NCBI GenBank assembly: GCA_945874515.1
Contig: CAMCHA010000009.1
Span: 1-15,456, forward strand
Direction: 5' to 3'
DNA: 15,456 nt
DNA from: Asaia bogorensis
Lineage (GTDB): Bacteria; Pseudomonadota; Alphaproteobacteria; Acetobacterales; Acetobacteraceae
Position numbers and translations under genes: made by a program. A model generated the notes under the pieces. That model was not told the DNA's origin, did no database searches, and was given only the letters and a program-made list of their open reading frames with translations. Within the stretch, counting starts at the first letter, position 1. Each line of letters opens with the position of its first letter. Positions 7,064 to 14,024 of this stretch are shown here, piece after piece.

Positions 7064-7900
7064 ATGCAAGACAACACACGCCTCACCGGCAAGGTGGCCA
7101 TCGTCACAGGTGCCGGTTCCCGCAATCCCGGCGCGGGCGCCACCAATGTCGGTAATGGCCGCGCCATTGCGGTGCTGATGGCCGCACGCGGCGCCAAGGT
7201 GCTATTACTGGATGTAGACGGCGCCGCCTTGGAAGAAACCGCGCATATGATCGCGTCCGAAGGTGGCGTTTGCGCCCTTGCCGAAGCCGATGTCTCAAAA
7301 GCCAATGATTGCGCGGTCGCGGTCGCGGAAGCCATCCGGCTTTGGGGGCGGGTCGATATTCTGGTGAATAATGTCGGCATCAGCGGCCCGGCTGGCAATG
7401 CGGAAGGCGTGGACCCTGAAGCCTGGGACTACGCCATGCAGGTCAATGTGAAATCCGTGATGCTCATGGCGAAATATGCTGTGCCAGAAATGCGCAAATC
7501 GGGCGGCGGCGCCATTGTGAATCTGTCTTCCGTAGCCGGGCTGCGCGCGGGGCATCCGGGATTGCTCTATGCAACCACCAAGGGCGCCATTGTGCAAATG
7601 ACGCGCGCCATGGCCGGGCATCACGGGGCGGATAACATCCGCGTCAATGCGGTGGCGCCTGGCTATGTCTATACGCCCATGGTGGCATCACGCGGCATGA
7701 CGGAGGAATTGCGCCAGCAGCGCGCGCAATCGGGCATGTTGAAAACCGAAGGCAGCGCCTGGGATGTGGCGGAAGCCGCGTGCTTTTTGGCCTCACCCGC
7801 CGCGCGCTGGATCACGGGCCAGACTCTCCCGGTGGATGCCGGGCGTTCGGCGGGCAATGCCGCTGGCGCATCGCCAAAGCCCGCGGGGGCGCTGCGTTAG
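7064..7900 (+). CDS. Short-chain dehydrogenase/reductase with enlarged glycine-rich loop
   Basis: This 278-residue classical SDR is a cytoplasmic NAD(P)-dependent oxidoreductase. The cofactor loop starts TGAG at residues 15-18 and ends GNGRA at 30-34, with about eight extra residues between, instead of the usual TGxxxGxG. D50 at the end of the second strand favours NAD(H). Other landmarks are NNVG (102-105), N128, the catalytic S156 in NLSSVAG, Y169 and K173 in YATTK, PG at 199-200, and the C-terminal ITGQTLPVDAG. The substrate is unknown. The start is well supported by AGGAGG at 7051-7056, seven bases before the ATG. Its stop overlaps the stop of the convergent protease gene by a few bases (7897-7900). 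Confidence 0.92.
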   Translation: MQDNTRLTGKVAIVTGAGSRNPGAGATNVGNGRAIAVLMAARGAKVLLLDVDGAALEETAHMIASEGGVCALAEADVSKANDCAVAVAEAIRLWGRVDILVNNVGISGPAGNAEGVDPEAWDYAMQVNVKSVMLMAKYAVPEMRKSGGGAIVNLSSVAGLRAGHPGLLYATTKGAIVQMTRAMAGHHGADNIRVNAVAPGYVYTPMVASRGMTEELRQQRAQSGMLKTEGSAWDVAEAACFLASPAARWITGQTLPVDAGRSAGNAAGASPKPAGALR

Positions 7901-8523
7901 GGGGACGGAATAACCAGCGCCGGCACGGCAAGCCCACCAGCGCGGCCCAAAATTCCCTTGCTCTGCACGCCAATGATCGCGAAGTTGCCATCGGCACCGC
8001 GCAGCAGTAACGGCCCGCCGGAAGACCCCGTGGTGCCGGCGCAATCATGGGCCAGCATCACGCCTTCCCCTTCAATCCGGCGCAGGCCCAAATAGCGACA
8101 GGCTGGGTCCGCCAGCAGCGCGCCGGGGTCATCCCGCTGAAAGCCTGGCAGGGCAAGGATACTGCCCGCGGGCGGTGTTTCGCGCAGCAGAGGCAAAACG
8201 CGGCCAGCGCCAATCGGCGCATTCAGCGAAACCAGCGCCCAGTCCGAAGCCCATGGCGCTTCCCGCGCCGGGTCAAAGCCTGCGCCCACGCGCAGCGCCA
8301 CGCCGCGCGCCTCTGCGCCGCCAACTGAAACACGAAGCCGCGCGGGCGGCAGCAGCGCCGTGCCCGGCGCATCCTTCAGGCAATGCGCCGCGGTCAGCAC
8401 CACCGCGGGCGCCACCATGGCACCCGTGCAAAGCCCAGCGCCCTCTGCTTCAATGGAGGCCACGGCATGCCAGGGCGGATGCGCCGCCGGCACGGGCAGG
8501 CGCGGATCGGGCCCAAGGTTCAA
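7897..8523 (-). CDS. Trypsin-like serine protease domain (S1 family), split from its signal peptide by a frame break
   Basis: Reading from a TTG at 8523-8521 this is 208 residues with a full catalytic triad: H47 in LTAAHCL, D94 in ASDWALV, and S168 in TTGSSGGPLL. The fold fits trypsin/chymotrypsin-like bacterial proteases, which are secreted or periplasmic. No signal peptide is in this frame. A perfect one (MRLILAVMLCLASPGLA) sits immediately upstream in another frame and ends in TGA over the TTG. One extra G in the GGG run at about 8524-8526 would join both into one normal secreted protease of 229 residues starting at 8585. As sequenced it is therefore either a frameshifted gene, an assembly error, or a domain started afresh at TTG. 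It is the last gene of the peptide-cobB-protease set. Confidence 0.8.
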   Translation of the reverse strand: MNLGPDPRLPVPAAHPPWHAVASIEAEGAGLCTGAMVAPAVVLTAAHCLKDAPGTALLPPARLRVSVGGAEARGVALRVGAGFDPAREAPWASDWALVSLNAPIGAGRVLPLLRETPPAGSILALPGFQRDDPGALLADPACRYLGLRRIEGEGVMLAHDCAGTTGSSGGPLLLRGADGNFAIIGVQSKGILGRAGGLAVPALVIPSP

Positions 8524-8585
8524 CCCGCCACCTGCGCCAAACCAGGCGAGGCCAAACAGAGCATTACAGCCAGAATCAGCCGCAT
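8520..8585 (-). pseudogene. Detached signal-peptide leader of the protease gene
   Basis: ATG at 8585-8583 opens a 21-residue frame: MRL, a hydrophobic core ILAVMLCLASPG, and a signal peptidase I site after GLA, followed by QVAG and TGA. The start overlaps the end of the sirtuin gene by ten bases, as expected for a coupled operon gene. The stop overlaps the TTG of the protease frame. Alone it would be pointless; it is best read as the true 5' end of the protease gene. Confidence 0.7.
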
Positions 8586-9283
8586 GAAGCGAGCATGCGT
8601 TTCACGAATGCCGGCACAATCTCGGTCGCTGGGCCGTGATGCGCTTCATGGAACAGCGCCGCGCCTTTGGTTTCTTCCAGGTTCAATTCAACGCAGCGCG
8701 CCCGCGCGCGCACTGCCCGCACAAAGCCCGCAGCGGGATAGACCTGGCCGGAGGTGCCGATGGAAACAAACATGCCGCAATCATCCAAAGCGGCTTCGAT
8801 GCGGTCCATCTTCAGCGGGATTTCACCAAACCAGACAACATGTGGGCGGAGCCGCCCCGTTGCATCACAAGCCGGGCAGGCGGCATGCGGCGTGATGTCC
8901 TGCGCCCATTCGCTGACGCCGCCACAAGCAAGGCAACGCGCCTTCAGCAATTCGCCATGCATGGCAATCACATTGCGCGATCCCGCGCGCTGATGCAGGC
9001 CATCTATGTTCTGCGTCACCAGCGTCACCGGCGCGGGCCAGGCGGCTTCCAGCCGCGCCAAGGCAAGATGTGCTGCGTTTGGCTGAATGGCGGGGTCACG
9101 CAACTGCGCGCGGCGTGCATTGTAAAAACCCTGCACCAAATCCGGATTGCGCGCGAAGGCTTGCGGCGTTGCCACATCCTCAATCCTGTGGCGCGCCCAA
9201 ATGCCATCGGCGTCGCGAAAGGTAGCGAGGCCGGATTCGCGGGAAATCCCCGCGCCGGTCAGGATCACAATGGGTGCCGCCAT
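8576..9283 (-). CDS. cobB: NAD-dependent protein deacylase, sirtuin class III
   Basis: This 235-residue cytoplasmic sirtuin removes acyl groups from lysines using NAD. The NAD-binding motif GAGISRESGLATFRD is at residues 10-24, QNIDGLHQRAG at 91-101, the catalytic histidine H109 in AMHGELLKARC, the zinc cysteines C117/C120 and C136/C139, and GTSGQVYPAAGF near the end. Y54 and R57 in FYNARR are the pair that lets E. coli CobB and SIRT5 accept succinyl or malonyl lysine, so desuccinylation is likely as well. Sequence along the whole length closely follows E. coli CobB. The ATG at 9283-9281 overlaps the stop of the upstream small gene (TGATG). A TTG at 9313 is less likely. Its end overlaps the protease leader. 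Confidence 0.95.
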   Translation of the reverse strand: MAAPIVILTGAGISRESGLATFRDADGIWARHRIEDVATPQAFARNPDLVQGFYNARRAQLRDPAIQPNAAHLALARLEAAWPAPVTLVTQNIDGLHQRAGSRNVIAMHGELLKARCLACGGVSEWAQDITPHAACPACDATGRLRPHVVWFGEIPLKMDRIEAALDDCGMFVSIGTSGQVYPAAGFVRAVRARARCVELNLEETKGAALFHEAHHGPATEIVPAFVKRMLASCG

Positions 9284-9441
9284 CAGCTTGTGGGCGGTGC
9301 CGGCGGTGTGCAACTGCGCGGCGGGCGCGGCAAGGGTTGGTCCGGGCGCGGCGGCGCTGGGTTTTCGCTTTGCTGCGGCGCCGGAATGGCAGGCGCATCA
9401 AGGCAGGGACTAAGGGCGAGCAGGGCAAGCATGATCAGCAT
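9283..9441 (-). CDS. Small Pro-rich secreted or membrane peptide, first gene of the cobB set
   Basis: A 52-residue frame starts at ATG 9441-9439. It has an exact AGGAGG (9452-9447) five bases upstream, the best ribosome binding site in the neighbourhood. The protein has a hydrophobic N-terminus (MLIMLALLALSPCLDA) followed by a tail with many prolines (AIPAPQQSENPAPPRP and similar) and a late cysteine. It could be a signal peptide with a short extracytoplasmic tail. LSPC is not a canonical lipobox because of the proline. Its TGA shares a base with the cobB ATG. I recognise no family. It may be a real tiny secreted protein or act mainly as a translational leader for cobB. Confidence 0.6.
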   Translation of the reverse strand: MLIMLALLALSPCLDAPAIPAPQQSENPAPPRPDQPLPRPPRSCTPPAPPTS

Positions 9442-9551
9442 GGCGTCCTCCTGATTAAAGATCAGCACAAAGCGCGGGCCTTTCGCAACGGCGGGGTTGC
9501 GGTGCGGCGCTGCCTCAGGGACTGTACCCCAGAAGCAGCGAGGAACAGCGC

Positions 9552-10775
9552 GTGGCCGGACCAGATCAAGGCAGTATCGAAACGCGCTATTCTTGGATTG
9601 TCGCCATGACGGCGGTGACCATGCTCTCGCTTGCCGCCGGCGGCCCCATCACCGTGGTCGTTGGCCTCGTGCAAATCGCCGAGGATTTTGGTTCCGGCCG
9701 GTCCCTGCCATCGCTTGCCAATTCACTCGCCTATTTCGGCACCGCCATTGGCGGCATGGTCTGCGGCGTGATGGTGGCGCGCTTTGGCCAAAGGCTGGTC
9801 GCGATGATTGGCGGCGTCTCCGTGGCGCTTGGGTTGATGCTGGCGTCCTTCGGGGAAAGCTGGTCGCTGCTGGTGGGGCTTGGGATTGGCGTTGGGCTAT
9901 TTGGCAATGGCGCCTTGTTCCCGCCAATGCTCGCTTATGTCTCGCTTTGGTTTGACCGGCGCCGAGGGACAGCACTCGCGCTGGTTGCTTCCGGACAATA
10001 TGTCGCGGGGTTTTTGTGGCCACCGATATTTGAACGCGCCATCGCCATTTATGGCTGGCAACGCACCATGTTCGGCTATGGGATTTTGGTGGCTGTCATT
10101 GCGGTACCGCTTGCCGCGATGGTGCTGCGCCCGCCCCCGGCGCAACCCACCACCGGCAGCTTCGCGGAGAAAATGCAACCAGGTGCTCGCGTCCTTGGCA
10201 TGAATGGCAATCTGGCTTTCTTTCTATTGGCTTTCTGTTCCTTTCTGTGTTGCGTCCCGATGGCGATGCCGGCATCACATCTTGTCGCGTTTTGTGGTGA
10301 TCTTGGCATTACCGCATCGCGCGGTGCGCTCATGCTTTCGGTGCTGACCTTCGCGGCTTTCATGGCGCGGCAATTCTGGGGCTGGCTATCGGATAAGATC
10401 GGTGGGTTATGGACGATTGTCTTTGGATCGCTCGCGCAAATCCTGGGAATGCTCGGCTTTCTGGCAACACAGAATGAGGCAGGGTTGTTCTTTGTTGCCG
10501 CTGCTTACGGGCTTGGCTTCAGCGGCATCATCCCCGCTTATGTGCTGACGATCCGCGCGCTATTCCCGGCTTCGGAAGCGCATTGGCGCGTGCCGACATT
10601 GTTGTTCTTGAGTCTATCAGGCATGGCGGCAGGTGCCTGGCTTGCAGGGTATATCTATGACTGGCTCGGCTTCTACGCCGCCGCCTGGTGCGCCGGCATT
10701 GGCTTTAATCTGCTGCAATTTGCGCTGATTATCTTTCTGCTGCAACGCTGGCGCCGAGGCTTGGCTGCAGCCTGA
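9552..10775 (+). CDS. MFS transporter (monocarboxylate/oxalate-formate antiporter-like)
   Basis: This is a 407-residue inner-membrane protein with about twelve hydrophobic segments. The loop between segments 2 and 3 carries a motif-A-like GVMVARFGQRLV, and the corresponding later loop reads FWGWLSDKIGGLW. The early TM1 glycine/proline pattern (SLAAGGPITVVVGLV) and the later FSGIIPAYVLTIRALFPASE fit the MFS branch that includes monocarboxylate and oxalate/formate carriers. The solute is unknown. The start is GTG at 9552, preceded by AGGA at 9541-9544. An ATG at 9606 would cut into the first membrane segment. It is divergent from the cobB set, sharing a 110-base upstream region. Confidence 0.88.
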   Translation: MAGPDQGSIETRYSWIVAMTAVTMLSLAAGGPITVVVGLVQIAEDFGSGRSLPSLANSLAYFGTAIGGMVCGVMVARFGQRLVAMIGGVSVALGLMLASFGESWSLLVGLGIGVGLFGNGALFPPMLAYVSLWFDRRRGTALALVASGQYVAGFLWPPIFERAIAIYGWQRTMFGYGILVAVIAVPLAAMVLRPPPAQPTTGSFAEKMQPGARVLGMNGNLAFFLLAFCSFLCCVPMAMPASHLVAFCGDLGITASRGALMLSVLTFAAFMARQFWGWLSDKIGGLWTIVFGSLAQILGMLGFLATQNEAGLFFVAAAYGLGFSGIIPAYVLTIRALFPASEAHWRVPTLLFLSLSGMAAGAWLAGYIYDWLGFYAAAWCAGIGFNLLQFALIIFLLQRWRRGLAAA

Positions 10776-10876
10776 TCGCGCTTCGTGCGCGTCCCGCTCA
10801 CATTTTTTGAGCCGCCGGGTGACTCCACTTGGCTTGAGAGTGCTTCCGCATCGGCACGGGTAGCGCCGGCGGCACG

Positions 10877-11168
10877 TTGCTGTGCCAGGCTTGGCCCATC
10901 ATAACTCCGCTGATGCTACTGCTGGGAGTGATCACGCTGACTGGTGCCGGCTTTCGCGTGAGCTTCATGGTCACGCAAGCCGTGGCCTCATTGGCCGCCC
11001 GGTTATCGGCGATCCTGACCATTCTGACAGAGAGCGTGGTGGATATAAAATCCCTCACGCTGTTTCTGACGCTGCTTTTCGTGGCGCTCGTGTGCATTGT
11101 GATGGGAACGGGTATTCCGACAACCGCGCTTTCTATCGTGCCGGCCGCCAACGCCGCGCCGGCGCTAC
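10877..11168 (+). pseudogene. Fragment of a TRAP transporter fused permease (DctM-type)
   Basis: About 97 residues read like an inner part of TRAP 4TM/12TM fusion permeases: PLMLLLGVITLTGAGFRVSF, MVTQAVASLAARL, then SLTLFLTLLFVALVCIVMGTGIPTTALS and AAPAL. The MGTGIPTTA loop is characteristic of the DctM permease. Intact proteins have more than 600 residues. Here the N-terminal and most C-terminal parts are missing, and no substrate-binding protein gene is near. After 11168 the frame loses likeness. A different frame ends with LALPVILWNWRKSN and a stop at 11230-11232, which may be a tail of the same or another membrane protein. It is best called a remnant. Confidence 0.75.
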
Positions 11169-11252
11169 CTTGGCGCTACCGGTCATTCTGTGGAATTGGC
11201 GCAAATCTAACCGAATGTCGGCTGTAACCTAGCAAAAGCGAACGCCAAAGAT

Positions 11253-11431
11253 TCAACGCGCCCCCAGCACCGCGCCAATTTCACGCGGGTTGAAGGGGAA
11301 TTCCTCCCAATTCAGGGCTTTCAGGGTTTTCGGCCCCTGGAACATGTCGCAATCCACCAGAAAGCGGGTCCGCCCGTGTCGAAAACCAGGCAATAGCCGA
11401 TAACGGTGCGTGCTGCGCCGCAAACCCTGAC
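11253..11431 (-). pseudogene. Frameshifted N-terminal fragment of an MBL-fold/beta-CASP RNA exonuclease
   Basis: Two minus-strand frames joined near 11372 read VCGAARTVIGYCLVFDTG then RTRFLVDCDMFQGPKTLKAL and NWEEFPFNPREIGAVL. This matches the first 55 or so residues of MBL-fold RNA-specificity/beta-CASP ribonucleases (typical start: CGAA.TVTGSCYLVETG..R.LVDCG.FQGPK). One missing base at about 11372 (GGC-CGG would restore the frame) breaks it. The frame then stops at 11255-11253, exactly before the place of the catalytic HxHxDH motif, so the fragment cannot be active. It lies opposite and upstream of the FNR-type gene. Confidence 0.75.
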
Positions 11432-11538
11432 TGATAAGGCCGTTTTTCCTCCCCAGCATCCGCCATGGGCTGTGCAACAGGAAGCCTTGTTCCCTGAGGG
11501 GAATTTGTCCAGCACAAAGCCGGTCATGTCGATTTTTG

Positions 11539-11552
11539 TTGATAATAATTAA
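11539..11552 (+). promoter_or_regulatory. Candidate FNR box upstream of the FNR-type gene, overlapping a -35
   Basis: TTGATAATAATTAA fits TTGAT-N4-ATCAA with one mismatch in the second half-site. Its first bases (TTGATA, 11539-11544) also serve as a good -35, and GAGAAT at 11562-11567 is a four-of-six -10 at 17-base spacing. The regulator's ATG is at 11633. Binding here would block the promoter, so negative autoregulation is likely. Confidence 0.55.
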
Positions 11553-11632
11553 AAAGAGGCGGAGAATAATCAATACGCTGGGACCCATGCAAAGGTCTGC
11601 GCCATGAAGGCGAAGCGAGGAAGCAAACAATC

Positions 11633-12385
11633 ATGAATGCGCTTGATGTCACGCGTTCTATGATGGATGGCCTTGGGGCTGACGGCGATACCTGCGTGAA
11701 ATGCGGATCACGCTCCCTCGGGCTTTGTGCGCCGCTAGACACCGCCGCGCTGGATGACATAGCCACAGATAGCGAAAGAGTGGTGCTGGAAGCACGCGCG
11801 CCGATTTTCCACCAGGGTGATGCAGCGCGCTATATCTACACGCTTACGGATGGCATGGCGCGGTTGATGCGCGTGCTGCCGGATGGCAGGCAGGCCGCGA
11901 TTGGCTTTCGCTTCTCTGGCGATATCCTGGGCTTCACGCCTTCGGAAGAACATGCCTTCGGCGCCGAAATGCTGACCGATGGCACGGTCTGCCGCATGGA
12001 AAGGCGTCGGCTAGAACAGTTATTGCGCCGCTACCCGGTACTAGAACGGCGCTTTCTGGACCTATGCTCGCGGGAATTGGCGCAAAGCCAGGAACACATC
12101 ATGGCGCTAGGCCGCTTCACGGCGGAAGAACGCGTCGCCGCCTTTCTGCTCTCACTTGTGGATGCGCAGCGCCGTCGAGGCCATAAGGGGCCAGTCTTCG
12201 ACTTGCCCGCAACCCGCGCGGATATCGGTGAATTCCTTGGCCTGACCCTGGAAACCGTGAGCCGTGCCATTTCCGTTTTCCGGCGGCGTAATCTGATTTG
12301 CCTGCATGGCCAAAGCGGCATTGAAATGCTGAATGAATGCGCGCTGATCGCCCTTGGCACTGGCGAGGGGCAGGACGCGGCCTGA
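11633..12385 (+). CDS. FNR-type oxygen-responsive transcription regulator (Crp/Fnr family)
   Basis: This 250-residue cytoplasmic regulator has an N-terminal cysteine cluster C21-x2-C24-x7-C32 and an internal C120, together the four likely ligands of an oxygen-labile [4Fe-4S] cluster. The C-x2-C-x7-C spacing is that of alphaproteobacterial FnrN/FnrL proteins. Residues about 45-130 form the cyclic-nucleotide-like beta barrel, a long dimer helix follows, and residues about 165-235 are the winged helix with recognition helix LTLETVSRAISVFRRR. E207, S210 and R211 there are the FNR-type base contacts, which predict TTGAT-N4-ATCAA as target. One such site lies in its own upstream region and an exact one upstream of the universal stress gene. 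It probably switches genes under low oxygen. I leave the symbol blank, as fnrL, fnrN and fixK-type names cannot be separated. Confidence 0.9.
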   Translation: MNALDVTRSMMDGLGADGDTCVKCGSRSLGLCAPLDTAALDDIATDSERVVLEARAPIFHQGDAARYIYTLTDGMARLMRVLPDGRQAAIGFRFSGDILGFTPSEEHAFGAEMLTDGTVCRMERRRLEQLLRRYPVLERRFLDLCSRELAQSQEHIMALGRFTAEERVAAFLLSLVDAQRRRGHKGPVFDLPATRADIGEFLGLTLETVSRAISVFRRRNLICLHGQSGIEMLNECALIALGTGEGQDAA

Positions 12386-12448
12386 GCGCCTAAGCATTCA
12401 CTACCGCGTGATGCTGCGATAAAGTGTGGGCAAAGAAGGAAGCAGCCC

Positions 12449-13408
12449 ATGTCCGATTTGCCGCACCAAGTGGATATCGCCGAGGAAGGCCCGCGCGAAG
12501 GCTTTCAAATCGAAAAAAACCCGATCCCAAGTGCTGACAAGATCGCGCTGATTGATGCGCTTTCGGCAACCGGGTTGCGGCATATTCAGGTGGCTTCCTT
12601 TGTCTCAGCGAAACTTGTGCCTGGCTGGGCCGATGCGGAAGCGGTTGTTGCGGGCTTCACGCCTAAACCGGACATTCACTACACTGCGCTGTGGTTCAAT
12701 ACGGCGGGGTTGGATCGCGCGCTTGCCTTCAAGGATCGCTTACATCTTTTTGGGTCAATCAGCCTTGCCGCGTCTGGGGCGTTTTCGCTGAAGAACCTGA
12801 ACCGCGATCGCGCCGGACAGATTGAAGCCATGCGCAAACAAACCGCCGCGCATATTGCAGCCGGCGTGCCGGTGACGCGCATTGGGCTGCAAGCAGCCTT
12901 TGGCTGCAATTATGCGGGCGATGTTTCTCCCGCACAGGTGATGGCAGCCGTGGCGGATGGGCTGGCCATTGCGGCGGAAGCCGGCGTCACCATTCAGGAT
13001 TTGGCTCTGGCCGATACCATGGGCTGGGCTAATCCGCGCCAGATTGAAACCGTGGTGGGCGAAGTGCGAAACCGCTGGCCCGAATTGCGTCTGGCGCTCC
13101 ATTTGCACGATACGCGGGGGCTTGGCATTGCCAATGCCATGGCGGGGCTTCGCATGGGCGTGGCGCGCTTCGATGCCGCGGTGGGCGGGCTTGGCGGTTG
13201 CCCCTTTGCCGGCCAGCCAGGCGCGCCCGGCAATATCGCGACCGAGGAATTGGCGCTGCTCTGCGCGGAACTTGGCATTGCGACCGGCATTGATCTGGAA
13301 GCGCTGGTGGAAGCGGGAAGGCTTGCGGAACGCATCCTGGATCGGCGCCTGCCAAGTGCCGTTCTGCGCGGCGGGACGCTGGCGCGGTTCCGCGCCCAGG
13401 CCGCCTGA
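12449..13408 (+). CDS. HMG-CoA lyase-like protein (HMGL-like TIM-barrel)
   Basis: This 319-residue protein is an HMGL-like barrel. The N-terminal active-site strand reads AEEGPREGFQIE (R16, E17), the metal histidines are H218 and H220 in LALHLHDTRGLG, and the catalytic-loop signature is GGLGGCPFAG (C251), then GNIATEE (N262). The spacing from H218 to C251 equals that of human HMGCL (H233 to C266). HMG-CoA lyase splits HMG-CoA into acetyl-CoA and acetoacetate in leucine breakdown. Two points are unusual: the aspartate of GPRDG is glutamate here, and the C-to-N loop is two residues longer. It may therefore act on a related acyl-CoA. The SD AAGGAAG (12436-12442) supports the start. The DUF938 gene begins five bases after its stop codon. 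Confidence 0.85.
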   Translation: MSDLPHQVDIAEEGPREGFQIEKNPIPSADKIALIDALSATGLRHIQVASFVSAKLVPGWADAEAVVAGFTPKPDIHYTALWFNTAGLDRALAFKDRLHLFGSISLAASGAFSLKNLNRDRAGQIEAMRKQTAAHIAAGVPVTRIGLQAAFGCNYAGDVSPAQVMAAVADGLAIAAEAGVTIQDLALADTMGWANPRQIETVVGEVRNRWPELRLALHLHDTRGLGIANAMAGLRMGVARFDAAVGGLGGCPFAGQPGAPGNIATEELALLCAELGIATGIDLEALVEAGRLAERILDRRLPSAVLRGGTLARFRAQAA

Positions 13409-13412
13409 ATTA

Positions 13413-14021
13413 ATGTCAGAAGATGCGCGCCGCTTTGCACCAGCGGTAGCACGCAACAAGACCGCCATCACGGAAGTCTTGGCGCGCCATTTGCCTGCTT
13501 CAGGTCTGGTGCTGGAAATCGCTAGCGGTTCTGGCGAACACGCGCTGCATTTCGCTGCACATTTCCCGGCGCTTAGATTCCAGCCGACCGATCCAGACGC
13601 GGCTGCCCTTGCCAGCATCGCGGCATGGCAGGCTGAAGCACAGCTTCCTAATCTTCTGCCGCCCTTGGCGCTGGATGTGATGGCTGATGCCTGGCCCGCA
13701 CGGAAGGCCGATGCGGTGCTTTGTATCAACATGATCCATATCGCGCCGTGGGAGGCGACAGCAGCGCTTATGCGCGGGGCGGCGAGGGTTTTGCCGCGCG
13801 ATGGGGTCCTGTTTCTCTACGGACCCTTCAAGCAGGGCGGGCAGCACACCACACCCAGCAATGCGGAATTCGATAGCAGTCTGCGCGCCCAGGATGCGCG
13901 ATGGGGCGTGCGTGACCTTGAGGCCGTTGCTAAGATCGCCAGCGCGGCAGGTTTCGCCGCGCCGGTAGTGGAAGCGATGCCAGCGAATAATCTTTCCGTG
14001 ATTTTCCGCCGTTTGGCTTGA
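13413..14021 (+). CDS. DUF938 SAM-dependent methyltransferase-like protein
   Basis: This 202-residue protein matches DUF938 over its length: RRFAPAVARNKTAI at the N-terminus, motif I VLEIASGSGEHALHFA (residues about 33-48), FQPTDPDAAALASIAAW, LPNLLPPLALDV, then INMIHIAPWEAT, GVLFLYGPFKQGGQHT, NAEFDSSLRAQDARWGVRD and the C-terminal MPANNLSVIFRR. It is a class I methyltransferase fold; substrate and role are not known to me. The gene probably shares the transcript of the HMGL-like gene, whose stop is four bases upstream. The frame is open far upstream, but that part only shadows the lyase gene. It ends three bases from the convergent universal stress gene with no terminator between. Confidence 0.88.
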   Translation: MSEDARRFAPAVARNKTAITEVLARHLPASGLVLEIASGSGEHALHFAAHFPALRFQPTDPDAAALASIAAWQAEAQLPNLLPPLALDVMADAWPARKADAVLCINMIHIAPWEATAALMRGAARVLPRDGVLFLYGPFKQGGQHTTPSNAEFDSSLRAQDARWGVRDLEAVAKIASAAGFAAPVVEAMPANNLSVIFRRLA

Positions 14022-14024
14022 TTT

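Larger units (their letters stand above)
10776..11632. other. Decayed region between the MFS and FNR-type genes
   Basis: This 857-base stretch has no intact gene of convincing type. It holds a TRAP permease fragment (plus), a short gene tail ending near 11232, an MBL exonuclease fragment (minus), and the AT-rich control region of the following regulator gene. A five-base hairpin right after the MFS stop (CGCGC-TTCGT-GCGCG, 10777-10791) lacks an adjacent T-run. Intact-looking frames on the minus strand at 10798-11151 are only the antisense of the TRAP fragment. Confidence 0.7.

Noticed and set aside
8047..8895. Plus-strand frames opposite the protease and sirtuin genes
   Set aside because: They are antisense shadows with biased Ala/Arg/Pro composition, while the minus strand shows clear catalytic motifs.
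10798..11151. Minus-strand frame of 117 residues
   Set aside because: It is the antisense of the recognisable TRAP permease fragment and has low-complexity Ser/Thr/Val sequence.
12957..13412. Upstream extension of the DUF938 frame
   Set aside because: It is antiregister to the HMGL-like gene, rich in Trp/Arg/Pro as expected from a shifted GC-rich frame; the family starts at 13413.
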